Positions 1 through 11,887 of a stretch of 64,000 bases of DNA are shown here, in pieces. How positions within the stretch are numbered: the first letter of the stretch is position 1; every line of letters begins with the position of its first letter. A program made the position numbers and the translations under genes. The notes beneath the pieces were generated by a model that saw only the letters and a list, made by a program, of their open reading frames with translations, made no database searches and was not told the DNA's origin. The stretch is from Anaerolineae bacterium (GTDB lineage Bacteria > Chloroflexota > Anaerolineae > Anaerolineales > E44-bin32), in contig JAUWHR010000049.1 in assembly GCA_030605795.1 (NCBI GenBank), positions 1-64,000 on the forward strand. Reading direction: 5' to 3'.

Positions 1-449
1 AACTGCCAATCGGGATGGTAATGTCCTGGCACCGTACTCACACTGACCACTGAAGCGGCTCCCCTCTCCAGCAAAAAATTCAAGCTTTCATCAATGTGTT
101 CTGCACGGCGTAGCGGAGCGGTTGGTTGCAGGATTACTACGATTTCCGGATGGTAATGCTCCTTTATGGCGAGTGAGTCCAAGACATGGCGAACCACCGG
201 CGCCATGGGTGTATCATCCTGAGCTAACTCAACAGGTCTTGGGATTACCTCACATCGCTCGCTGTGGGCAAGCTCAGCGATTTCGGAATCTTCTGTAGAA
301 ACCACCACCCTGCTCAACATGCTGCTGCGTTTTGCTGCCTCAATTGTATGACTCAGAAGCGGTTTACCTGCCAGGGGGTAGATATTCTTACGTGGCACCC
401 CTTTCGAGCCGCCCCGGGCTGGGATCACCCCAAGTATCTCAACATCCAC
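1..449 (-). CDS. neuA: Acylneuraminate (nonulosonate) cytidylyltransferase, truncated by window edge
   Basis: Reverse-strand translation begins VDVEILGVIPARGGSKGVPRKNIYPLAGKPLLSHTIEAA..., the CMP-NulO synthetase N-terminal signature; GTG start; next to neuC/neuB. Confidence 0.85.
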   Translation of the reverse strand, partial: MDVEILGVIPARGGSKGVPRKNIYPLAGKPLLSHTIEAAKRSSMLSRVVVSTEDSEIAELAHSERCEVIPRPVELAQDDTPMAPVVRHVLDSLAIKEHYHPEIVVILQPTAPLRRAEHIDESLNFLLERGAASVVSVSTVPGHYHPDWQ

Positions 450-585
450 TCTGATGCCTCTCAAATTTTCCGCTATCAAATAAACCCATCTCAGTGTCCC
501 TCTCAGCCGAAAAATGTGATTTTGATGTGGCCACGACTAACTAGATCATCAGTCATATACTCTAAGGGTCCAATGTCGATACATC

Positions 586-1758
586 CTAATACGCCAATCG
601 TTTCTCAAACGAGAGTGGCACTGTTGCAAGCAACTCTGCGATCCGCTCTCCAGCCTTGCCATCACCATAGATATTTTCTTGAGGGAAGTGACCATGCCCA
701 ACCTGTTGTCTGATAGCAGCCAGTATTGAAGTCCGATCGGATTCCACATCAACGACATTTGATCCACGTTCCCTCCCTGTCTGCCGGGAACCTATATTGA
801 CGACAGGTACTCCCAAGAAGGAACATTCACGAATACCGACGCTCGAATTTCCCACCACTGTCCGACTGTTGTAGATAAGCCGGAGAAAATCTATGGGTGA
901 CATATTACGAAAGAAATGGATGTTGGCGGTGTGGTTCTGCTCGCGGAAGATGCGAATACCTTTTGATGTCCCGTCTGAGCCGGCATCCACGTTGGGCCAA
1001 AACCAGAACGTTGGTAACCCAGATTCGTGAACGGCATGTAAGGTCTCGGTCACCTGCCGTCGAGCTTCTTTGTACTCAGTAGTCACAGGGTGCTGCATGA
1101 CCACCAAATAGCCATCCGAGATGTCAAATGTACTCCCCACCCCACCATACTTGACAAAGGGATCAAAATCCAATTCCGTGTTTTTCATAATCGAAGCTGC
1201 TAAATCAATCGAAGGACAACCAGTGACGAAAACCGACTCCGGGTCTTCGCCCATTCGCTGCACGCGTTCAGCCGCTTTCTGTGTGGCTACAAAGTGAAGG
1301 TTTGAGAGCTTAGTTACGGCATGGCGGACTTTCTCATCAATCGACCCGGTCACCTCGCCACCCTGCACATGCGCTACGGGCAGGTTCATATAGGAGGCCG
1401 CGACCGCCGTAGCCAAGGTTTCATAACGGTCAGCAATTGTGATCACCACATCTGGCTTCAGATTATCCATGATGGTCGCCAACTCAACCAAACCCAAACC
1501 GGTGGATTTGGCAGAAGCTATCGGATTTTCACCCTCGACCACCATATATACACGGGCGGTGATATCAAATCCGTCGCGCTCGATGTAATCGATGGTATCA
1601 CCATATCGATGTAGCAACGCCGATGCTCCGACGACCAACTGCAAGTTCAGATCAGGATGATCGTCGATCGCCCTCAATGCTGATTTGATGCGTGAATAAC
1701 TGGGACGTGCAGTGACTACAACACAAATGTTCCTGGCCATGTCAGTTCCACACTCCAA
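586..1758 (-). CDS. neuC: UDP-N-acetylglucosamine 2-epimerase (hydrolysing), NeuC/LegG type
   Basis: 390 aa ORF; motifs ADRYETLATAVAASYMNLPVAHVQGGEVTGSIDEKVRHAVTKLSNLHF and VVGNSSVGIRECSFLGVPVVNIGSRQTGRERG. Confidence 0.9.
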   Translation of the reverse strand: MECGTDMARNICVVVTARPSYSRIKSALRAIDDHPDLNLQLVVGASALLHRYGDTIDYIERDGFDITARVYMVVEGENPIASAKSTGLGLVELATIMDNLKPDVVITIADRYETLATAVAASYMNLPVAHVQGGEVTGSIDEKVRHAVTKLSNLHFVATQKAAERVQRMGEDPESVFVTGCPSIDLAASIMKNTELDFDPFVKYGGVGSTFDISDGYLVVMQHPVTTEYKEARRQVTETLHAVHESGLPTFWFWPNVDAGSDGTSKGIRIFREQNHTANIHFFRNMSPIDFLRLIYNSRTVVGNSSVGIRECSFLGVPVVNIGSRQTGRERGSNVVDVESDRTSILAAIRQQVGHGHFPQENIYGDGKAGERIAELLATVPLSFEKRLAY

Positions 1759-1770
1759 AATCTCTATGAA

Positions 1771-2808
1771 TCATGCCAGATCCTCCTCCTGGATGAATTC
1801 GTCTTTCTTGATCTTACGGCACAGCCGCCGCCCCACCAACGACCCCAGCATTTCAGCGGGGATCCCTGTGCCCGGTTTCTTAATGGCTAGATGGTGAAGC
1901 TCAAGTATCGTTCCCTCAGACAGATCCGTACTCGCCACTACACTTTTAAAAAATGCCTGACGCAATGGCTCCATCTCCTTAGCCATAACATCTTTATCAA
2001 CCGGATTCGCCTGCGTGACCTCGATAAATCGAACCCCCTCCACTAACTGTCGAAGTTCTTCTGTGGTGACCGAAGCCGGCACATCCGGTCCAAACATCTC
2101 CCTACTCAGGGTCACATGAACCTCCAGCATGTCGATACCGATTGTGGCAGCCGCCAAACCGGCGTAGATGGTCCCCGAATGGTCAGATAATCCAATTGGG
2201 CAATCGTATCGACGACGTATTTCTTCTAGTAGGTTTAAACCTACCTTCTCTGGAGGACATGGATAGGCCGTGGTGCATTGGAACACTAAAACCGGCAGAT
2301 CGTGTTCTTTAATGCGCTGAACAGCTTTGTCAATTTCCGACCACGGGCTCATACCAGTGGAAAGCAATACCGGGAGGCGGGTTTCGGCAATCCGCTCAAA
2401 CATCGGCACACTACCCACCTCCCCTGAAGCGATCTTCCATGCCGGAACTCCTACCCGGATAAGTAGCTCCACCGCTTCCAGCGAAAATGGCGAGCTGAGG
2501 AAAATCAATCCTCTTTCACGTGCGTGGCGTGCCAGTCCGTGCCATCCCTCTTCGGTGAACTCCATGCGCTTCCAGTAGTCGTACCGGGTGACATCCTGCT
2601 GACCAAATCGAACCCTAAAAGGTTCATCCGGCGTGCTTTCTGCGTGAGCGATGTGGGTTTGAAACTTTACCCCATCCGCGTTTGTGTCAGCGATGGCATC
2701 AATGAATGCATGCGCCATGCCCAGGCTTCCATCGTGAGCCTGAGCCACCTCGCCAATCACCAAACATTTTTCGCCCTTGCCTACTCGGTGTCCGTTGATC
2801 TCGAACAC
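1771..2808 (-). CDS. neuB: N-acetylneuraminate/nonulosonate synthase (NeuB family) with C-terminal SAF-like domain
   Basis: 345 aa; GEVAQAHDGSLGMAHAFIDA, VLLSTGMS, IGLSDHSGT, KKPGTGIP motifs. Confidence 0.92.
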   Translation of the reverse strand: MFEINGHRVGKGEKCLVIGEVAQAHDGSLGMAHAFIDAIADTNADGVKFQTHIAHAESTPDEPFRVRFGQQDVTRYDYWKRMEFTEEGWHGLARHARERGLIFLSSPFSLEAVELLIRVGVPAWKIASGEVGSVPMFERIAETRLPVLLSTGMSPWSEIDKAVQRIKEHDLPVLVFQCTTAYPCPPEKVGLNLLEEIRRRYDCPIGLSDHSGTIYAGLAAATIGIDMLEVHVTLSREMFGPDVPASVTTEELRQLVEGVRFIEVTQANPVDKDVMAKEMEPLRQAFFKSVVASTDLSEGTILELHHLAIKKPGTGIPAEMLGSLVGRRLCRKIKKDEFIQEEDLA

Positions 2809-2890
2809 GTTTGTCCTCCCAGGAAGTTCTGCCCCATTACCATTTCAAATGTCATCAAACTAAGTCATTACCCATTTATCAAACCACACC

Positions 2891-3766
2891 TCACGGTTTT
2901 CGGATGACAACAAGCGGATATTGACCATATGTGCCGAAGAAATGAGGGGCCCGCTCTTCCAACCAAAATATCACTCTAAGAAACCATCGACCTCCGATCC
3001 GTCGATGAATCAACGTCCGGAGAAAACGCGTGCTCACACTTCTCCAAACAAGTATCTCAATTAACATCAAAGCACCAACTTCGCCCTCTAACCAAGCGGT
3101 ATTGTGCCTATGAATGAATGTGCGTGTAGGAGGAACAGCGTCATTCCGTCTTTCTGGAGGAATTTCAACTTTAAGAAACGTATGTCGACCTGTGATCTTT
3201 CGATAAACATGCAATAAATGTTTCGCTAAAAACATAAAAGGATAAAAAACACGCATGAGAATGGAACTTTGCCACCGATTAACCACAACAGCTGTCCTTG
3301 TAGGAGCTAGTACCCGATGTAATTCCTTGTAGCCTTGAAGAAATTCACTTTGAGGTAGGTGTTGGATGGTGTGCAAAGCCATCACCCCCTCAAAAGCTTC
3401 CTCTTTAAATGGCAAGTTTGCAACATCCGCCACGACATACAATCCCTGATCACCGATCCGCGCCCGAGCTTCCTGCAAGGCTACGTAGGAAATATCCGCA
3501 CATACCCGATACTTGTAGCCTTTGGAATATTCGAGATATTCTGGATATTGAATCGGACCCGAACCCGCATCCAGCATAAAACTCCCACTAGGTGCCAAAT
3601 GCCGAAGAACCCTCGTATGGCATCGATGTATATACTCGCGTGAAACTGGACGCAGATCTTCGTACCTGGCGTTTTGATAGCAGCAATCACCGACTCTCTG
3701 CCAGCCCACCTGGTTATAAAACTGACGAACCTGTCGTTTAATCTCAAGATCAGCAGGAATGCTCAC
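2891..3766 (-). CDS. Class I SAM-dependent methyltransferase
   Basis: MLDAGSGP motif, VVADVANLPFKEEAFEGVMALHTIQHLP; GTG start at 3766 overlaps the upstream stop by one base, so the ORF-track start (3865) is over-extended. Confidence 0.75.
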   Translation of the reverse strand: MSIPADLEIKRQVRQFYNQVGWQRVGDCCYQNARYEDLRPVSREYIHRCHTRVLRHLAPSGSFMLDAGSGPIQYPEYLEYSKGYKYRVCADISYVALQEARARIGDQGLYVVADVANLPFKEEAFEGVMALHTIQHLPQSEFLQGYKELHRVLAPTRTAVVVNRWQSSILMRVFYPFMFLAKHLLHVYRKITGRHTFLKVEIPPERRNDAVPPTRTFIHRHNTAWLEGEVGALMLIEILVWRSVSTRFLRTLIHRRIGGRWFLRVIFWLEERAPHFFGTYGQYPLVVIRKP

Positions 3767-5379
3767 TATAATGCACTCCAATCCAAAGGCTCTCCCACCA
3801 GGAAGCGGAAAGTATCGCCGAATAATTCCTGCCCCTCCTCCCCCAACACTCGATCTAATGGCCACTCGGCCACATCATCCCAGAAATATAGCAGGTGCCA
3901 AGGAAACGGTCGGGTGAAATCAAAGAAAAACCGATAAGCATAATGCCAGACGTCATTTATCTGCTGCTCTGAAAGGCGGAAATCATCGGGGGTTTTAAGG
4001 ATGCGGTCAATAGTCTCAAAATAAGCTTGCCAACTATCAGGATCGAATGTGAAACCCTTTCCTCGGTAATGAGTAAATCCAGCGACGATGACCGGAACGC
4101 CGGTCATCGCCATTTCCATCCCCACGGTTGTTGTGTATACCAAACCAAGGTCTGCCATTTCTATAACGTCATAAGTGTTGACCGATGCATCCGCGAGGAC
4201 CAGGTGGATATTCTCTGGAAGGTTTGGTAATGACTGCTTGACAACCTCAGCCATCGATGTGCCATAGATCATATGTGCTTCAGATGGATGAACCCGAATT
4301 ACCAATTGAACCTCTGGTCGGCAGGAGAAATACTCCACCGTATTTTCTAACCAATCCGACATACCATTGCTGAATACCTGTCGGCTCAAGGTGGCGCTAT
4401 CACCAAACGTGTTCGGAGCCAATAACACAATCGGGCGTGAATCCAACCCGAGTTCTAGCCGCACTGTATTTTCCCCTTGTCGAGGTACACCCTGGAAACT
4501 GGTGGTGAAGTTCTCCCATAAATCACCACCTTGACGTGCCGTGAACAGGGAACGCGCCCTCTCCAATTTATCAGAACTGAACGGAAGGCTTCCTCTTGCT
4601 TCCCAGAGGGCATCTGTCTCCTCCCGCATGACTTCGGCATTCTGAGCCAACCGGACCCGCTGTCGCGGCTCATCGAATTCATAGGTCACGACCGGTAGAT
4701 CCAGATATCTAGCTACACGATATACGACCCCAAACTCGAGAATACTTCCATTAGGGACAATAAAGATCTGATGAGGGTTTTCCCCTAACCAGGTTAGGAG
4801 GGCGCGAGCAGCAAGCTCATTGCGCGCTATCCGGAGGCGATATAAATCATTCTCCTCATCGATATCTTCCAAGCGTAAAGAATATTGGGTGTCGCGATAT
4901 GAAGCCTCCCTGACGATCTCCTTCACCGGTGCTGGTAGCGGATCGCGGAATGGAAGGGTGTCGAAAAGCGAAACAACCTCCATGAGTGGTCGCACTTGCT
5001 GTAATACGCTTCGAACATACGCATTTTGACGTAGCAAGTCAAAACGATGGGTAGGAAATCTGTATTTAGCATATGGTAAATAGGTCAGACATACCCGATG
5101 TCCCAGACCGGTCAGCGCCAATCCAAGCAATGTAGTATGTTCAATCCAATAGCGAAAAGTGCCAAAGATCATCACCTCCCGGCCCACAGGAGATTTAATC
5201 CGCGCTTCTGATGCTTGCCTGCACCACTCTGGTAGAATATGTTTGAGACGCTCTAGTGAATGGTTGCCAGTGAAGTTCAGAGTCGGCCCGCCTCGATCCA
5301 GGGTGCGCCAATATAATCTCGCCGCGCCAGGGACGGATGCCAGCGCCTGCTTGATCCGATCTTTAGGCGACAATGTCAT
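3766..5379 (-). CDS. Capsule/surface carbohydrate biosynthesis protein, glycosyltransferase-like (YRGKGFT motif)
   Basis: 537 aa; C-terminal VYTTTVGMEMAMTGVPVIVAGFTHYRGKGFTFDPDSW resembles capsule polysaccharide biosynthesis proteins. Confidence 0.6.
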   Translation of the reverse strand: MTLSPKDRIKQALASVPGAARLYWRTLDRGGPTLNFTGNHSLERLKHILPEWCRQASEARIKSPVGREVMIFGTFRYWIEHTTLLGLALTGLGHRVCLTYLPYAKYRFPTHRFDLLRQNAYVRSVLQQVRPLMEVVSLFDTLPFRDPLPAPVKEIVREASYRDTQYSLRLEDIDEENDLYRLRIARNELAARALLTWLGENPHQIFIVPNGSILEFGVVYRVARYLDLPVVTYEFDEPRQRVRLAQNAEVMREETDALWEARGSLPFSSDKLERARSLFTARQGGDLWENFTTSFQGVPRQGENTVRLELGLDSRPIVLLAPNTFGDSATLSRQVFSNGMSDWLENTVEYFSCRPEVQLVIRVHPSEAHMIYGTSMAEVVKQSLPNLPENIHLVLADASVNTYDVIEMADLGLVYTTTVGMEMAMTGVPVIVAGFTHYRGKGFTFDPDSWQAYFETIDRILKTPDDFRLSEQQINDVWHYAYRFFFDFTRPFPWHLLYFWDDVAEWPLDRVLGEEGQELFGDTFRFLVGEPLDWSAL

Positions 5380-6667
5380 CGACCGAAATCTCCTCGATCT
5401 GCCAATCCAACCATGGTCGCACTGGACCGGGTCGCGATTCAGGCCAATGCGCTCCCGGTGAACCAGTGGAGTCCACGTTGAAAGTCAGTGCACCGTCTTC
5501 TCTGAAGTAACGCTTGACCCGGAAAGCGCTGGCGATAACAGTAACCGTGTACTGACCGCCGTTTAGAAAATCAGCCGGGATATGACAACGGCTGCGGTAA
5601 CGACCGGGTTGGCGCATACTGAAGTTCTCAAATTGCTCCAAGGCGTCCGTATCGAACGATGTGAAGACATACTCTCCACGATTGGTCATTAGTACAATCC
5701 CTACCCGGAGGCCAGTGATGGCCTTATCAAGAGTGTAGTCAAATTCGAGCGTGATCGGCTCCGAGGAGCGAAGCGTTTCTGCCACGCGCTGATCAGGATC
5801 GAGCACCCGCAGGGCAAGTGGCCGAAAAGGCGCTGCGGTGAATGGGATTTCATCCGCCCGCCATAAGCGCTCGCCGGTTTGCGAGAATCCTGACGCGAGA
5901 TAATGGTCCACTGCTTCTTCGGTGGATGTGTGCAATACCAGGCACCCTTCATCCAAGACGATCGCTTTCTTGGTAAGGTTGAGTATGGCCGACATGTTGT
6001 GGCTGACGAAGAGCACTGTCCGACCTTGCTGTGATACGTCGCTCATTTTCCCCAGGCATTTACGTTGAAACTCAGCGTCGCCAACGGCTAATACCTCGTC
6101 AACCAGTAGGATCTCAGGCTCGAGGTGAGCAGCGACAGCGAAGGCCAGTCGTAGATACATCCCGCTTGAGTAACGTTTGACTGGTGTATCGATGAACTTC
6201 TCCACCTCGGCGAATCCTACGATCTCATCAAATCTACGCTCAATTTCTACCCGCTTCATACCTAAAATTGCGCCGTTGAGGAAAATATTTTCCCTGCCGG
6301 TCAGTTCAGGATGGAAGCCGGTGCCAACTTCTAGCAGCGAACCTACCCGGCCGCGAATGCTGGCGATGCCTTCAGTCGGTTCGGTGATGCGTGAGAGCAG
6401 TTTGAGAAGAGTGCTCTTACCCGCTCCATTGCGGCCGATGATTCCAAGCACATCACCCGGATGAACCTCGAAGGAGACATGACGCAGCGCCCAGATCGTC
6501 TCCTGCCTCTCAATCGAAGTTGAACCCCTGATACCTGACGATAATCGTCGAAACGGTGCTGCTGCTATATCGACTAACGTGTCACGTAGTGTGCGATAGC
6601 CGATAATCTGCTCCCCGATGCGATACTGCTTACCCAAATCCTCAACCCGGATAGCGATCTCAGTCAT
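5363..6667 (-). CDS. Polysaccharide ABC exporter ATP-binding protein (Wzt type, C-terminal carbohydrate-binding-like domain)
   Basis: GIIGRNGAGKSTLLKLLSRITEPTEG, YSSGMYLRLAFAVAAHLEPEILLVDEVLAVGD; 434 aa with long C-terminal extension. Confidence 0.9.
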   Translation of the reverse strand: MTEIAIRVEDLGKQYRIGEQIIGYRTLRDTLVDIAAAPFRRLSSGIRGSTSIERQETIWALRHVSFEVHPGDVLGIIGRNGAGKSTLLKLLSRITEPTEGIASIRGRVGSLLEVGTGFHPELTGRENIFLNGAILGMKRVEIERRFDEIVGFAEVEKFIDTPVKRYSSGMYLRLAFAVAAHLEPEILLVDEVLAVGDAEFQRKCLGKMSDVSQQGRTVLFVSHNMSAILNLTKKAIVLDEGCLVLHTSTEEAVDHYLASGFSQTGERLWRADEIPFTAAPFRPLALRVLDPDQRVAETLRSSEPITLEFDYTLDKAITGLRVGIVLMTNRGEYVFTSFDTDALEQFENFSMRQPGRYRSRCHIPADFLNGGQYTVTVIASAFRVKRYFREDGALTFNVDSTGSPGAHWPESRPGPVRPWLDWQIEEISVDDIVA

Positions 6668-6757
6668 GGTTACTCCACATTGGAGGAAGCCAATGGCTCA
6701 CTGACCTTCGAGGACAACCACCCAGCACTATCCTTTACACTTCGTAAATGTGATACG

Positions 6758-8613
<1,856 letters not shown>

Positions 8614-8629
8614 TCACAATTTCATGGCT

Positions 8630-9658
8630 TCATTGGATAATGAATTCTGCGTTACGGTAGCGATCTACATACGGATCTTTAATCACACCCTTTTGCAATA
8701 GATTTAATATCTCATGAATACCTTGTTCAACGGTCCATCGCGTCTGGAAACCCAACACATTTGTTATCTTCTCGTACGAGACACGAACATCGCGCATATC
8801 GCCTTCGAAACTAAAATCCCGGTAGTGTACGCGTGTGTCAGGAAGTGATTTATGAATGAGCGCCACAATCTCATCCTTGGTATAGTTGCCCTGTTTATCC
8901 CCTAAATTAAATATCTGACCTCGAACTTTCTCCTCAGGTGCATCAAGCCCGATCACCAATCCAGCAACAACATCCAAGATGTGAACAAAGGAACGCGAAT
9001 AATCCCGTTGATAAATAATCAACTCTCCATTGGTATAAGCTTCCAAGACAAACTGGTTAATGATCAGATCAAAGCGCGGCCGCGGTGAAGCTCCATACAG
9101 GGTTGCAAAGCGAAAGATCAGGGGTGCGCAGTGAGATTCCTGAGCAGTCCCGACCAAAAACTCCTCGGCGGCGATCTTAGTCTCGGCGTACATCGACTGT
9201 GGGTTAAGCCCAGCATCCTCCGTCACTGAGACACCATCATCAGCCACACCATAAACACTATAGGTCGACGAAAATAACAGCCGTTCCACACTAAGATCAT
9301 CGGCCTCGTTGAAGATCCTTTGAACGGCATCTACATTTGTCCGCCATGCGGCTTCTCGACCTACCGCCTGACAAGCTGGGAATCCAACCACAGCTGCCAG
9401 ATGGACAACCGCTGAAACAGGGGGAGCACCGCGTGCTTCCGCTTCGCGTGCTGCAGTTAAAAGGACACCATCGTCACACACGTCTGCTCGCATAAAGTGA
9501 AATGCCGGATGAGGCAGGTAAGCTAGGAGCGACTCGCCGCCAAATAGCAAAGCGTCGACCACCGTCACCCAGTCGCCACGCCGAAGCAAGGCCTCGGTTA
9601 ACACCGATCCAATATAACCCGCACCTCCAGTTATTAGCACATGACACTGCTCGCTCAT
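8630..9658 (-). CDS. NAD-dependent epimerase/dehydratase (nucleotide-sugar)
   Basis: ITGGAGYIGSVLTEALL; SMYAETKIAAEE (YxxxK). Confidence 0.85.
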   Translation of the reverse strand: MSEQCHVLITGGAGYIGSVLTEALLRRGDWVTVVDALLFGGESLLAYLPHPAFHFMRADVCDDGVLLTAAREAEARGAPPVSAVVHLAAVVGFPACQAVGREAAWRTNVDAVQRIFNEADDLSVERLLFSSTYSVYGVADDGVSVTEDAGLNPQSMYAETKIAAEEFLVGTAQESHCAPLIFRFATLYGASPRPRFDLIINQFVLEAYTNGELIIYQRDYSRSFVHILDVVAGLVIGLDAPEEKVRGQIFNLGDKQGNYTKDEIVALIHKSLPDTRVHYRDFSFEGDMRDVRVSYEKITNVLGFQTRWTVEQGIHEILNLLQKGVIKDPYVDRYRNAEFIIQ

Positions 9659-9860
9659 ATGACACTATCCAAACGTTGCATTCCGCATGATCGAATGCCG
9701 ACCCATTCAGCTGACATTCTATGCCGACTACTTTATTTTATGAGCCTACTGAAAAAACTCCCGCCAACAGTAAACAGGCATATATATGAGGTGTGGGTTG
9801 TGCCTACACCACACATATGCGATTCCTTTACCCGCATTTGGGAATTTTCAGTGCCGTCAT

Positions 9861-11879
9861 TTATGGTTTAGGCTCCATTATTGCGATAGGTGCCCTGCCA
9901 TTATCAAGTATCACTTTATTTTGATAATGCTTAAGCAAGGGAGTGCTCACATTTCGCACCCAAGCGTCGTCCTCCTCGCCGAAAGTGTAGTCACGACCTT
10001 TGTAGATGATATGCTGTGGATTGGTTACGATCAGCGTGAAACGATGGGCCTCAAGATCAGCGTCAAACGCGTCGAAGTACTCTCGGTTATCCGACATCGC
10101 CATTTCCATCAAGAAGGTCTTTTCATACTGATGCTCAAGCTCTACCCCATCTATAAAACCGAAGGTGAGCAAGTGCCGTTCAGACATGAAGAGGATATTT
10201 CCACCCCGCGCCGTAGTTTCCCCCACAATGTCGCGCAATTGCGCCAGAGCATCATTAGCCCTCTCAAGATTGGGGAATGAGACAGGTCCACCCAGATCGA
10301 GCATGAAAAGGGTCGGTACCACCAAAATCAACGCCATCACTTGCCAAGCAGGTTGGGTAATGGAATCCCCATGATATTGGTCTTGCACAAACCGCTTAAA
10401 CAGCAGATAGCTACCGATTACCATTAGATTGACCAAGAACGCGTCCAAGTTATGAAGATCGTCCCCACCGCCGATTTTGGTGCTCACCACCAAACTACCA
10501 ACCAGCAGCACCCCAAGGATCGTCCCCAGACCCAGAAGCCGTATCGGATGCCAACGCAGTGGTCTTCGCCGGGCAGTCGAGATGATCAGGAAGATCAACG
10601 GCGAGGAGGCAAAAAGAATCGCCGGCAACACACCTGTTTCATAAGTGGCACTTGGCAAGAGTCGATACCAGAATAATGGAGAGTTCACACTAGATGCGAA
10701 CCAAGCAGCCTGATTGCCAGACAGTGTTATGTAGACTGCCTGAGAGCCAAATGCCACAATGGAACCTGCAACCACCCACAGGAATGGACGAATTAAATAA
10801 CGCCTGAGAGATAGACCGTCTAGTTTGGGTTTTTCAAGAAAATATAGGGCAGCAGCAAGAAACCCTGGAACTGGGTACCAATTGATGCGGCTGATTCCCC
10901 CCCATGCAGAGGCAAGGATGACCACAGCCATTGTCTTTGAGAATCGACTACTATCTGCCGCCCATAAAATGATGATAACCATAACTTGAAGATGGTAATA
11001 AACAGGTCCCTGAAACATGAATAGGAACGCCCACGTAATCCATAACACGCGTTTAAAAGGATCTGTGATTGAAAGACGTTTTGTCAGCAAAGTTGCCGCC
11101 GCAACCGTCATGCCGATCCAAAGGAGAACTTGCCACAAACGATGGATCTCGATTGGTATTTCGCGGAAGAGAAATGGAAGAGCCTGAAGGATGTAACGCG
11201 AGGGATGGAGCACTGGCCAACCTAAACTAGAAACCCCATATATCCTCTCGCCGAAGAATAAGGAAGCGAAATAATAACGGCTGCCCTCAGAATATCCCAG
11301 ACTAAAGGGGAAGGCTGAGACCCATGGAATAAATATGGCAATCCTGTAGACTCCAGCAATTAGGAGCAAGCTGAGTGGCAGGGTATTGGACCAAGCCCAT
11401 TGGTCGTTAATAGCGTAGAGAAGCGTCGCCCCTAGGAGCCCCAGACACCACAAGCCGAAGAGACGTAGGAGAAAACCCTCAAAAAAACGACCATAAGGTC
11501 CCATAATCAACACCGGCAATAGCCCCAGCAAGATAACGAAACCTAATAAATTAAATAGCCTGTATCGTTGGAGATTCTTGCGGGTAGAAACCAGGAGTTG
11601 TAGAAGCAATCCACCTACAGGGGTCCATGTGGCAAACAGGAAGATTAATTCGATGACTGCTGCCACTGCGAACAACACCAATAACGACATCCATTTCCAA
11701 GAGGTGGGAAGTACGCCGAGATCATTCGCCAGTTGGACGATCTGATAGAGCGCTCCCAAATTGAGCATCAGGGTCAATATGAGGATTCGTCGAAGGTGGG
11801 TCACCAATACACCTTCCTGCTCCTGGTCGATAACCTGTCGCTCGGTAGACAGGCGTTCGGACGCTCTAGCACCCTCCAT
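9861..11879 (-). CDS. Large multi-pass membrane protein, hypothetical (glycosyltransferase/polymerase-like)
   Basis: 672 aa, many hydrophobic segments, within polysaccharide locus. Confidence 0.6.
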   Translation of the reverse strand: MEGARASERLSTERQVIDQEQEGVLVTHLRRILILTLMLNLGALYQIVQLANDLGVLPTSWKWMSLLVLFAVAAVIELIFLFATWTPVGGLLLQLLVSTRKNLQRYRLFNLLGFVILLGLLPVLIMGPYGRFFEGFLLRLFGLWCLGLLGATLLYAINDQWAWSNTLPLSLLLIAGVYRIAIFIPWVSAFPFSLGYSEGSRYYFASLFFGERIYGVSSLGWPVLHPSRYILQALPFLFREIPIEIHRLWQVLLWIGMTVAAATLLTKRLSITDPFKRVLWITWAFLFMFQGPVYYHLQVMVIIILWAADSSRFSKTMAVVILASAWGGISRINWYPVPGFLAAALYFLEKPKLDGLSLRRYLIRPFLWVVAGSIVAFGSQAVYITLSGNQAAWFASSVNSPLFWYRLLPSATYETGVLPAILFASSPLIFLIISTARRRPLRWHPIRLLGLGTILGVLLVGSLVVSTKIGGGDDLHNLDAFLVNLMVIGSYLLFKRFVQDQYHGDSITQPAWQVMALILVVPTLFMLDLGGPVSFPNLERANDALAQLRDIVGETTARGGNILFMSERHLLTFGFIDGVELEHQYEKTFLMEMAMSDNREYFDAFDADLEAHRFTLIVTNPQHIIYKGRDYTFGEEDDAWVRNVSTPLLKHYQNKVILDNGRAPIAIMEPKP

Positions 11880-11887
11880 AAAAGTCT

